DNA of 64,000 nucleotides, taken from Candidatus Peregrinibacteria bacterium (GTDB lineage Bacteria; Patescibacteriota; Gracilibacteria; UBA1369; UM-FILTER-53-11). The translations under genes were made by a program, and so were the position numbers. This document shows, in pieces, positions 7,106 through 14,739 of this stretch. Each line of letters begins with the position of its first letter. Within the stretch, counting starts at the first letter, position 1. The stretch covers positions 1-64,000 of the forward strand of contig JACPMA010000003.1 of assembly GCA_016186205.1 (NCBI GenBank), read 5' to 3'. The notes under the pieces are model-generated. The model made no database searches, had not been told where the DNA came from, and worked only from the letters and a program-made list of their open reading frames with translations.

Positions 7106-8100
7106 AGCTCGACGTGGCCCGGGGTTCCCCCGGCACGATCACCCCCAAAAGGGGTAAGGAGAAACAGCCATGAAGACCGATCTGATCACGATGGACGGCA
7201 GCAAGGTGCGCAAGGGCTTCGGCATCGCGGACGCGGCGCGGCGCTGGCTCGAGGACGACAACGGCGGCAAGCGGTACCGCCACATCGGGCTCGTTCAGCT
7301 CATCGCGGCCGTGGTCGGCAACCAGGACGAGGCCTACAAGCCGAACGACCAGAGCATCGCGACGCGCATCCGCACGGGCGTGCAGTACGTCGCGCGGGTC
7401 GCCGGCGAGCGCATCGTCGCGGACGCGATCTCGCTGGACGAGCAGGTGATGGCGGCGTTCAACAACTCCGTCACCGCCCTGTTCGCCCCGAGCCGCTTCA
7501 CCGACGCCACGCAGCGCCAGGTCTGGAACCCGCAGACGCCGCTCGCCACCGCGAACGATCTGCTGGAGGTGCTCAACGCCTTCGGCCAGATGCAGTTCGC
7601 GGCCGGCGACGTCGAGCAGTACGGCGCGGCGATCCTGGCGATCGCGGCCGGCGTGGGCACCGCGGAGGGCAAGACGCTCCGCAACGCCTACACGCTGACC
7701 GCGACGGGCTCGCTCACGGAAGTCAACCTCCGCGAGATCGCCGACCGCCTCCAGGCCGAGGGCTCGGCGATCGAGTCGCTCGGGGACGACACCTGCGCGG
7801 CCCTGCACCGGGCCGGCAACGTGGCGTTCGCCAACATGCCGACGGCCAAGACGGCCGCCGCGCAGCCGCGCGCCTAGCCCCGACGCAACACGTCGAGGCA
7901 ACAGCGCACAAGTAGTACCCCCAGGGAGATGACTCGGTGAGTCTTCTCGTCTAAATCCGCCGACTAACGTCGCCGGACAGACCGGGGAATCTCCCTGGGG
8001 CAGTTGTACCCGAACTCTCCCGCCGCGCAAGCTGCGGGAGAGTTCGACCTATATATAAGCTCGCGCCGTACGCTCGCAACAAAGTGTGCACGTGCGCAAC
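7106..8100. other. Sharply bounded G+C-rich island
   Basis: Base composition changes abruptly near 7106 from AT-rich to strongly G+C-rich and reverts near 8100. Inside are one gene (7170-7877) with G or C at nearly every third codon position, a GCCCGGGG/CCCCCGGC-type hairpin and an ACCCC/GGGGT hairpin just before its ribosome-binding site. After the gene lie two stable hairpins: CCCCAGGGAGAT with ATCTCCCTGGGG (7919-8000 region) and GAACTCTCCCGC with GCGGGAGAGTTC (about 8011-8047). No transposase, integrase or clear target-site duplication was found. It is either a recent transfer or an assembly chimera. Confidence 0.7.
7170..7877 (+). CDS. Unknown protein of the G+C-rich island
   Basis: I do not recognise the family. 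The 235-residue product is soluble-looking, rich in Ala and largely alpha-helical by composition, with no signal peptide or membrane segment. It contains no familiar catalytic motif. The start is supported by AAGGAG about ten bases upstream. The N-terminus (DGSKVRKGFGIADAARRWLED) and the run of short helices suggest a folded domain rather than random sequence. Codon use is utterly unlike its neighbours. The ORF on the opposite strand across the same region (7104-8030) has an Arg/Gly/Ala-rich composition typical of a high-G+C shadow. The gene appears intact, and foreign origin is inferred from composition alone. Confidence 0.65.
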   Translation: MKTDLITMDGSKVRKGFGIADAARRWLEDDNGGKRYRHIGLVQLIAAVVGNQDEAYKPNDQSIATRIRTGVQYVARVAGERIVADAISLDEQVMAAFNNSVTALFAPSRFTDATQRQVWNPQTPLATANDLLEVLNAFGQMQFAAGDVEQYGAAILAIAAGVGTAEGKTLRNAYTLTATGSLTEVNLREIADRLQAEGSAIESLGDDTCAALHRAGNVAFANMPTAKTAAAQPRA

Positions 8101-8140
8101 CTACATGCCAATTATAAAAAATTCCGCATTGTATATATGT

Positions 8141-8178
8141 AAATTTAACAGGTCACAATTCACTCTTAAGAGTGAATT
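8141..8178. repeat. Repeat family C: 23-bp sequence plus 22-bp palindrome
   Basis: AAATTTAACAGGTCACAATT leads into a perfect 22-bp palindrome (8157-8178) centred on CTCTTAAGAG. The leading sequence recurs with one change at 38346-38368, where the palindrome is instead ACCCCCGGGGGT. Related palindromes without the leader lie at 33735-33754 and (half only) near 39239-39255. No T-run follows on either strand, so a plain terminator is unlikely. The surrounding 7878-8235 stretch is otherwise non-coding. Confidence 0.65.
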
Positions 8179-8235
8179 ATACAAAACAATAAATTTCTGG
8201 CAAGAGTTCGCGCCTGGAAAATATTGAGATTTATT

Positions 8236-8427
8236 TTATCCAACATGATAAAAACTCTTTATACTTTTTTCCGTGCCAAACGCCACATTTTTTGTCTGGC
8301 ATAAAGGACATCGATACACGTACTTTCGCCCGACCTTCACCCCATCCACAATTTTCTCGCAATCTTTACAATAAAAAACAATCCGCACCGCCTCTATCTT
8401 TTGATCTTCTTTCAAAATTTCTACCAT
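8236..8427 (-). CDS. Small zinc-ribbon protein
   Basis: The 63-residue protein has two CxxC knuckles (CKDC near residue 20, CPLC near residue 40), spaced as in a rubredoxin-like zinc ribbon. No further domain is present. Similar short zinc ribbons are frequent in Patescibacteria; the function is unknown, with nucleic-acid or protein binding the usual guess. It is the last gene of a leftward group with two membrane-protein genes. Confidence 0.7.
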   Translation of the reverse strand: MVEILKEDQKIEAVRIVFYCKDCEKIVDGVKVGRKYVYRCPLCQTKNVAFGTEKSIKSFYHVG

Positions 8428-8436
8428 AAATTAATA

Positions 8437-8940
8437 TTATGTGTTTGAAGGAACATTTTGCTTTCGTCGTGCACGGAAGTGCTGCACAATTTTACGCAGC
8501 AATGCACCGCCGCCAACAACCCCGAATACAACCGGTAATCCCTGAAGCAGACCTATAGCAATTATGAATATCGGATGATCAAACGCATCGGTCGGCTGCC
8601 CTAGCTGCTTCACCGCAAAAATATTACTTACAATAAATCCCGCGGTAATACCAAGAGTGGTAAGCCAAAAACAACGCGGCGCGGCAAAACCCGCTAGTGC
8701 TAAAAGGAGAAAACCTCCAATAAAGATTATTCCTCCAATAATCTCCGATGACGAATCCGTTAGATTGCTGCTTTCTCCTAACAATAACAATGCCAAAAGG
8801 GTCGCCGCAATTGGAATACCGATATTCAATTTCCGCTGCCAGTCCTTGCCTTGTATAGGCCCAGCTATTTTTACCGCAATGAGTCCAACTATCAAAAGAA
8901 GAAAAAGGCCGGCTGGAATGAAATTAGATGAATTCATCAT
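8437..8940 (-). CDS. Multi-pass membrane protein, unknown
   Basis: The 167 residues contain about five hydrophobic segments (near residues 9-27, 38-55, 67-86, 92-110 and 124-148) and end in a basic cytoplasmic-type tail (RKIVQHFRARRKQ). I do not recognise the family. Two ATGs stand in tandem at the start. It is 10 bp from the zinc-ribbon gene and 13 bp from the next membrane-protein gene, so an operon is likely. Confidence 0.7.
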   Translation of the reverse strand: MMNSSNFIPAGLFLLLIVGLIAVKIAGPIQGKDWQRKLNIGIPIAATLLALLLLGESSNLTDSSSEIIGGIIFIGGFLLLALAGFAAPRCFWLTTLGITAGFIVSNIFAVKQLGQPTDAFDHPIFIIAIGLLQGLPVVFGVVGGGALLRKIVQHFRARRKQNVPSNT

Positions 8941-8952
8941 AATCGTTTATAT

Positions 8953-9729
8953 CTACAAATCCATTCTAATTTTATAACTCCCTCCACCAGCCTCCTCTGT
9001 TTTTTCTAAGGTTGCGCCCTCCGGGCGCACTAATGGCTTAGCCTCGCTGAGGCTCGGCCTGGGCTCCTCCTTTTTTAGAATTTGCTGCCCTCTTTCCCCA
9101 AAGAAAAACCCGCGTTCATGCGCATGTTGCGGCAAAATCTTGCGAGGTTGCGGCCGCGCTATTTGCTTAGTTAAACTTTCGCTCGGCCTGGCGGTTGGCG
9201 CATACGCCTGTGGTTGCGACGGCGCCGGTTCCATTTTAATTAGCGGTTCGAGTTTTCCAACATCATCCGTCTTCGCAATTTCCTCCTTGTTCTGCAAATA
9301 TCCGCCAATTAATAAAACAACCGCACCGATAAATGCAACCGTCATTCCGAAACGAGTTTCTTTTAAAGTGATATTCACGCCGAATTTCGGATGGAAATAA
9401 ATCGAATTTACGAGCACAAGAAGAAAAAGCGATTCGATTGATACCGCAAGATGTAGGATCGCTTCGCGCACCGGCAATCGTGGCACATGGCGTTCGAAAA
9501 GATGATAAGAAAAAATCCAAAGCGAAAGTCCTGAAAGCAATAAAATGGCTATGCCGACAAATGAAGCCGGCCCGGTAATACCGAGAAACTGATCGCCAAT
9601 TCGATATGAATCAAGATCCGCGTACCACGGAAGAATGGTTGAAATAAGCAGAACGAGACTGCCGATGCCGATCATTTTTATATGTTTTGGGAGACGAAGA
9701 AAAGTTGCCTGAATGCGTGCGAAGCTCAT
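8953..9729 (-). CDS. Membrane protein with long charged/Pro-rich tail
   Basis: The open frame extends to 9840, but that part would overlap the divergent glycosyltransferase gene. The ATG at 9727-9729 gives 258 residues. Four hydrophobic segments (about residues 20-37, 54-74, 90-110, 128-148) are followed by a long soluble tail rich in Pro, Gln, Glu and Lys. The DNA for the tail contains two palindromes in a row (GCGCCC/GGGCGC at 9014-9028 and AGCCTC/GAGGCT at 9040-9054), suggesting that part of the tail derives from inserted repeats. Function unknown. Confidence 0.65.
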   Translation of the reverse strand: MSFARIQATFLRLPKHIKMIGIGSLVLLISTILPWYADLDSYRIGDQFLGITGPASFVGIAILLLSGLSLWIFSYHLFERHVPRLPVREAILHLAVSIESLFLLVLVNSIYFHPKFGVNITLKETRFGMTVAFIGAVVLLIGGYLQNKEEIAKTDDVGKLEPLIKMEPAPSQPQAYAPTARPSESLTKQIARPQPRKILPQHAHERGFFFGERGQQILKKEEPRPSLSEAKPLVRPEGATLEKTEEAGGGSYKIRMDL

Positions 9730-9790
9730 AGAGAAGGGGTTAAATCTATCCCAAAAGTAGCAGAAAGGGTTTAAAATTGCCAATTGCCAC

Positions 9791-10873
9791 ATGAAAATCG
9801 GGATTGATATAAGGAGCGCTTGCACGCAAAAAACCGGCAAAGGCTGGTATACATTTCATCTGGTAAAAAACCTGCTCGCGCTTGATCGAAAAAACGAATA
9901 CATCCTTTATACCAATGCTATTACCGCCGATGCGGCGGCTTTTCAAAATGCACATATAAAGGTTATCGCAAAGCATCCGCTGCTTTGGCACTTTGCCGTT
10001 ATAAAGGATTTTAAGCATGAAGGCGGAGAATTATTTTTTTCGCCGACGAGTTATTTAATTCCTGCGTTTTTGCCAAAAAGTATCCGGTCGGCGATGGCCG
10101 TACATGACCTCATTGCTTTTCGATACCCGCTCCAGCATCACAGAAAATCAATGATTTTGGAACAGCTTTTTCTTGGCCGTGCGCTGAAAAAAGTTTCGCG
10201 GGTTCTTGTACCGTCGGAAAATACGAAGAAGGATTTGATGCGACTTTTTCATTATAAAGAAGAGAAAATTGCTGTGGCACCGCTGGGAGTTGATGAATCA
10301 ATATTTGGTATACAAAAACAGACATCCGGTATTTTGAAAAAATATAATCTGCCTGAAGAATTTATTTTGACGGTCGGCGGACTTGAACCGCGAAAAAATA
10401 TCGCGCGCCTTGCGGAGGCTTTTCTAGCAAGCAACCTAAACAATCTCAAACTTGTCATCGTCGGCGGCCGCGGTTGGCAGTCAAAAAAACTTCAACAAAA
10501 AATCGCGCAGCGTGGTGACCGCATTATTCACATAGAAAATTGCAGCCAGGAAGATTTACCGGCGTTTTACCGCGCTGCAAAAATATTTGTGTTTCCTTCG
10601 CTTTATGAAGGCTTCGGTTTGCCGCCGCTCGAAGCTATGGCGAGCGGATGTCCGGTAATTTGCTCAAATGCCGCATCGCTCCCGGAAGTTTGCGGCAACG
10701 CGGCGCTCTTCGTAAATCCTGAAAAAACAGAAGAAATCGCAGCTGCTCTCAAAAAACTGCTTAGCGATGAAAAGCTTCGCGCCGAACTCATACAAAAAGG
10801 CCTGGATCAAGCCAAAAAATTCTCCTGGCAAAACACCGCTGAAACTACCCTAAAAGTTTTTAATTCTTTATAA
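9791..10873 (+). CDS. Glycosyltransferase family 4 (GT-B fold)
   Basis: A 360-residue retaining glycosyltransferase, probably building a surface glycan from a nucleotide sugar. It begins [21 protein letters not shown] with the GT-B N-terminal loop. In the C-terminal half it has [12 protein letters not shown] near residue 193 and the family signature [18 protein letters not shown] near 275, with the EX7E glutamates, followed by the [14 protein letters not shown] strand-turn. Donor and acceptor cannot be told. The NAD kinase gene follows after 7 bp. Confidence 0.9.
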   Translation: MKIGIDIRSACTQKTGKGWYTFHLVKNLLALDRKNEYILYTNAITADAAAFQNAHIKVIAKHPLLWHFAVIKDFKHEGGELFFSPTSYLIPAFLPKSIRSAMAVHDLIAFRYPLQHHRKSMILEQLFLGRALKKVSRVLVPSENTKKDLMRLFHYKEEKIAVAPLGVDESIFGIQKQTSGILKKYNLPEEFILTVGGLEPRKNIARLAEAFLASNLNNLKLVIVGGRGWQSKKLQQKIAQRGDRIIHIENCSQEDLPAFYRAAKIFVFPSLYEGFGLPPLEAMASGCPVICSNAASLPEVCGNAALFVNPEKTEEIAAALKKLLSDEKLRAELIQKGLDQAKKFSWQNTAETTLKVFNSL

Positions 10874-10880
10874 TATATTT

Positions 10881-11756
10881 GTGTCATTATCGCCAAAGAA
10901 AGTCGGCATCATCACCAAGCACACGATCCGCGAACACGGGGACTATTTAAAAAAACTCGTCAATGAACTTAAAAAATATGCCAGAGAAATTCTCTTTGAT
11001 GTACATGCCGGCCAGATTATAGGAGCCAAAACACACTATGAAAAATCGCAGATCCTTTCACGTTGCCACCTCGTAATTGTGCTCGGCGGCGACGGAACTC
11101 TCCTCAAGACCGCTCGCAGCATGGTGAAAAAACATCCGCTCATTGCCGGTGTGAATTTCGGGCATCTTGGTTTTCTCACGGCATTTACGCCGCAAATCCT
11201 GCTTTCGAGCCTTCCAAAAATTTTTGCTGGAAAATTTTGCCCGGATGAACGATTTCTGCTTCGCGTCACAATTTACCGCAACAACAAAAAGAAATATACG
11301 ACCCTTGCGCTCAATGACGCGGTCATAAATCAAGGCGGCTTTGCGCGCCTCATCAATCTGCGGGTAGAAGTTAATAAACGCCGGCTTGCGAATTTTCGCG
11401 CCGACGGACTCATTATTTCAAGTCCAACTGGATCAACCGGCCATTCCCTATCGGCCGGCGGTCCCATTATTCATCCAAAAATCGACGGCATTGTATTAAC
11501 ACCGCTGTGTCCGGTGAAACTCGGAGTGCGTCCCATCATCATTCCAAATAATCGCCAAATCATCATCCGGCTCGAAACCGAGTGGCGCGCTGAAAAAAAA
11601 CCCATTGTGCTGACGATCGACGGCCAAGAAACAGTAAACTTAAAACGCGGCGATGTTATTCGGGTGCGCAAATCAAGCCGGAATTTTAATATGATCCGCA
11701 TGGGCGGACATAATTATTATCGAATGCTGCGGCAAAAATTGAATTGGGGCGAGTAA
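10881..11756 (+). CDS. nadK: NAD kinase
   Basis: Phosphorylates NAD to NADP. The 291 residues carry the signature GGDGTLLKTAR near residue 70, followed by GVNFGHLGFLTAF and the NAD-binding motif DGLIISSPTGSTGHSLSAGGPIIHP near residue 175. The start is GTG at 10881-10883, 7 bp after the glycosyltransferase stop; an ATG in a sensible place is absent. Length is normal for the family. Confidence 0.95.
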   Translation: MSLSPKKVGIITKHTIREHGDYLKKLVNELKKYAREILFDVHAGQIIGAKTHYEKSQILSRCHLVIVLGGDGTLLKTARSMVKKHPLIAGVNFGHLGFLTAFTPQILLSSLPKIFAGKFCPDERFLLRVTIYRNNKKKYTTLALNDAVINQGGFARLINLRVEVNKRRLANFRADGLIISSPTGSTGHSLSAGGPIIHPKIDGIVLTPLCPVKLGVRPIIIPNNRQIIIRLETEWRAEKKPIVLTIDGQETVNLKRGDVIRVRKSSRNFNMIRMGGHNYYRMLRQKLNWGE

Positions 11757-11763
11757 ACTGCAG

Positions 11764-13551
11764 CTACAGCGCGAATTCCGCTTTTACTTCTTCCGGCATT
11801 AACGCTCGGTTGTATATTTTCACTTCGTCGATTTGGCCTTTGAATCTATAGGTTTCCGTTACTCCCCAACTTCCAATATAGGCATTCGTTGTAATGCTCC
11901 CATTTCCGATTATTCCTGATCTAATAGAAAGTGATTGTTCGATTCCGTTTAAATAAAGTTTATTCAGTGTCGAATCACCATTGGTAAATTCTGCAACAAC
12001 ATGTACCCACTTATTTATTAAGCTGTCTGCGGTACCGATTCCAAATGAGTCTCCTATGCCGGTGTTAAAACCAAAAGAAGGCGGAGTGGTTGCCTGTAAA
12101 TAAAGATCGTACTGCTGAAAACCGAATGGCATTTGTTCCAGTTGGCCGCTCCACTTCATCCAAAATGCGGCAGTTATCTTGGTTCCCGGAGAAGTATTGA
12201 TATTTGGTAGCGTAAGCGCAATAGCGCTCTTCCCGTCAAATTCCAAGGCGTTTCCGAAAATTCCGCCGACAGGCTTTGGTTCACTTATCCATTCTGCTTG
12301 ATTTCCGCTTCCGCCGCTGTCGATCAATAGATTTTTTGGGTTATCAAAATTCCAATAACCCACAAGATCTTTTTGGACTGATTGATGTTTTTCTTTTATC
12401 TCATTATGTTGTAATTCGCGATTATAAATTTTCACCTCGTCAATGAGACCTTTAAAGGGTGCAAAAGCCTCCCCACCGAAATTAGCAGCACCGGCGCCAA
12501 TCGTGATATTTTCTGTAGCAAGTTTGGGATCAATCTGACTTCCTACTTTTTTGAGTTCGCCGTTCACATAAAGCTTCCATTTATTATCGCCCCTCGTAAG
12601 AACCGCATGGATCCACTCATCGGTTTTGAGAACAAAATCTGCGCCGATTAAATCACAAGCCGCGTTATGGGCAATGGCGGCCAGCACCGAACCAACATTA
12701 CAAGCACTATTGCTTTGTTCAAGACCAAAACCATTGCTTGGCCATTGTCCAATATAAATCACCGGAGCTCTTCGATTTGATTCGCTCGTGTTTATCCACG
12801 CTTCAAGACTCACGTTTTTCCCGCTCGCAACTTCAGGGAGCGCAGGGAGTGTTATATAGTCATCAATCCCGTCGAATTCCAAAGCCTGGCCGACTTTCCC
12901 GGCAACGAGTTTTGGATTGCCTTTGGTTTCTGCTTCGTGTTGCACGCCGGACGAATCTTTTACAATGTTTGCCTCCATATTATCGAAACTCCAGTAACCG
13001 ATTAAACCGGGTTCTATTGGGGTTGGTGCCGGTGATGGTGGAGTGGGAGACGGTGCAGGTGCAGGTGCAGGTGATGGGGATGCCCCGGGAGATGCAGGAG
13101 GAGGTGCGGGCGGCGAAGGAACTGTCTGATAGATAATTGTCGAGGGAGAATTATTAGCATTATTTAGCACCGCGAGAATTTGATTTAGCAAATCGATCAT
13201 TTGTTTGCGCTGCGCTGATGCATCGTCAATGGCTTGTTTCTGGAATTGAATGAAATTTTCAAGCGTGGAAGTTTGCGGAGAAACTGTTGGCGCGGAAAGC
13301 AATTGATCAGTCAATGCGGGTATTTTTGGCGTTTCGACTTGTTGAGGTATGACCGGAAGTTTTGGAGCAGGCAGATTTTTTTGTTCTTCAGCTGATTTCT
13401 TTTTTGCGTTTATTGCTTTTTGTTGCGGCGCTGATTTTTTGAGAGATATTTTCTTTAACGCGCCTGAAAATAAATTCGCATCCGAAATCCAAAAGACAGC
13501 CATTACCAAACCCAACACTCCCAAAAAACCAACTATGACTTTTTTATTCAT
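11764..13551 (-). CDS. Surface protein with two LamG/concanavalin-like domains
   Basis: A 595-residue exported protein. An N-terminal uncleaved-looking signal/anchor (about residues 5-27) is followed by a Lys- and Pro-rich stalk with a Pro/Ala/Ser-rich run near residues 145-185. Then come two LamG-type jelly-roll domains, each opening with GYW(S/N)FDN (near 186 and 395) and closing with EVKIYNREL or EVKIYNRAL. Such domains usually bind carbohydrate or mediate adhesion. A very strong promoter with a 22-bp palindrome over its -10 box lies upstream (13571-13610), so expression is probably controlled. Confidence 0.88.
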   Translation of the reverse strand: MNKKVIVGFLGVLGLVMAVFWISDANLFSGALKKISLKKSAPQQKAINAKKKSAEEQKNLPAPKLPVIPQQVETPKIPALTDQLLSAPTVSPQTSTLENFIQFQKQAIDDASAQRKQMIDLLNQILAVLNNANNSPSTIIYQTVPSPPAPPPASPGASPSPAPAPAPSPTPPSPAPTPIEPGLIGYWSFDNMEANIVKDSSGVQHEAETKGNPKLVAGKVGQALEFDGIDDYITLPALPEVASGKNVSLEAWINTSESNRRAPVIYIGQWPSNGFGLEQSNSACNVGSVLAAIAHNAACDLIGADFVLKTDEWIHAVLTRGDNKWKLYVNGELKKVGSQIDPKLATENITIGAGAANFGGEAFAPFKGLIDEVKIYNRELQHNEIKEKHQSVQKDLVGYWNFDNPKNLLIDSGGSGNQAEWISEPKPVGGIFGNALEFDGKSAIALTLPNINTSPGTKITAAFWMKWSGQLEQMPFGFQQYDLYLQATTPPSFGFNTGIGDSFGIGTADSLINKWVHVVAEFTNGDSTLNKLYLNGIEQSLSIRSGIIGNGSITTNAYIGSWGVTETYRFKGQIDEVKIYNRALMPEEVKAEFAL

Positions 13552-13570
13552 AAGATTTTTATTTCTTTAT

Positions 13571-13610
13571 TCTTGTATAATATTATACAAGAAGTAGTCA
13601 ATTCAGTCAA
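13571..13610 (-). promoter_or_regulatory. Promoter and operator of the LamG protein gene
   Basis: On the minus strand, TTGACT (13605-13610) and TATAAT (13582-13587) are spaced exactly 17 bp. The -10 box lies in the middle of the perfect palindrome CTTGTATAATATTATACAAG (13572-13591), which extends by one more base pair on each side. A repressor bound here would occlude the promoter. The binding protein is unknown. Confidence 0.75.
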
Positions 13611-13616
13611 CTTTAA

Positions 13617-14693
13617 TCAGGCGAACAACGGGAATCCGCGCCTCATAAATTCATAATACAGCCGCGTCCTTTCTTCATCATTACAAAACGCACTTTGAAC
13701 AGCGTTACGCGTCAAAGTTCGTACGTCTTCAAGGCCAAATCCATACGCATCACAAGTCGCCTGCATAACATCTGCCATAGAAGTTCCGAACATAAGCGGA
13801 TCGTCGGTGCTCAAGGAAACTCGCACGCCCGCTCGCAGCAATTTATCTAACCCAAGTTCTCGAATATCCTTAATGGTTCCGGTTTTTAAATTCGAAAGAG
13901 GGCAGGATTCAATGCGGATTCCATCCCTGACTACGCGAGCGAGAATTTCATCTTCGCCAGCAAGAGGTATGGCATGTCCTAGGCCGTTGGCCCGGAGGTC
14001 GGTTAGTGCCGTGCGCATATTCTTCACGCGAATGTCTCGATCGCAGGGAAACTCACCGGCATGAACTGTTCTCTTTAATCTTGCCTCTGTTGCTATACGA
14101 TAAGCGCCTATATGAAGTTCCGGCGGAAATTCTTCTTCACTGCACGCAAGATCAAGTGCCACAACGCCGTTATGCTGAAATTCAGTTGCTGCTTTTGCCA
14201 CTGCAAGCGATGTTTCCTGATCGCACTCGCGTCCTATAGAAATAATAAGTTTTACAAGCGTTCCGGTTTCTAAATAGCCTGCATTGAGTCCCAAGAGTGC
14301 TTCTTGAATAACATCCTGTAGAGAAAATCCTTTTTTGACGCTATACTGTGGAGCAAAACGCGTTTCCGCATAAACGTGTTTTTGTCGTGCAAGATCACGC
14401 ACATGCGCTGTTGCAGCTTCGCGCATTCCGGCAGGAGTTTTTGTAAGAGCAATTGTAGGACCGAATTTTGCTAGGAATACTCCAACAAATCTTTCCACGG
14501 TGTCAAAACGCTCGTCTGGATCAACGCGATAGTATGCTTCAAGAGCCTCGCGAGTTTGTTCCGGCAATTTTGGTAAATTAATACCGTGTTTTTGCGAAAT
14601 TGCCCAAATATCTTCAACCGGCAAAGCTCCATCCATGTGTATATGAAGCTGCGCCTTTGGAACATCCTCAAAAAACCGTCTATCTAAAAACAT
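13617..14693 (-). CDS. add: Adenosine deaminase
   Basis: Hydrolyses adenosine to inosine in purine salvage. The 358 residues show the zinc-binding HIHMDGALP (usually HxHLDG) near residue 17, an HAGE motif with the catalytic Glu near 210, GHAIPL near 233, and STDDPLMFGTSM with the metal-binding Asp near 290. The start ATG at 14691-14693 is preferred over one seven codons upstream because AGGAG stands at the correct distance. It lies 46 bp downstream of alaS on the same strand. Related activities (e.g. adenine deaminase) cannot be excluded by sequence alone. Confidence 0.9.
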   Translation of the reverse strand: MFLDRRFFEDVPKAQLHIHMDGALPVEDIWAISQKHGINLPKLPEQTREALEAYYRVDPDERFDTVERFVGVFLAKFGPTIALTKTPAGMREAATAHVRDLARQKHVYAETRFAPQYSVKKGFSLQDVIQEALLGLNAGYLETGTLVKLIISIGRECDQETSLAVAKAATEFQHNGVVALDLACSEEEFPPELHIGAYRIATEARLKRTVHAGEFPCDRDIRVKNMRTALTDLRANGLGHAIPLAGEDEILARVVRDGIRIESCPLSNLKTGTIKDIRELGLDKLLRAGVRVSLSTDDPLMFGTSMADVMQATCDAYGFGLEDVRTLTRNAVQSAFCNDEERTRLYYEFMRRGFPLFA

Positions 14694-14739
14694 ATTTCTC
14701 CTGAAGTATAGCAACGAATTGCACTTTGTCTAGACCTCG

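Noticed and set aside
7104-8030. 308-codon ORF on the minus strand of the G+C-rich island
   Set aside because: Product is Arg/Gly/Ala/Leu-rich with no domain. Long antisense frames are expected opposite a gene with G+C-rich third positions, and the plus-strand gene has a good ribosome-binding site.
7000-8200. Insertion sequence or integron cassette carrying the G+C-rich gene
   Set aside because: No transposase, integrase, attC-like site or convincing direct repeat at the borders; AGCTCG occurs near both edges but is only 6 bp.
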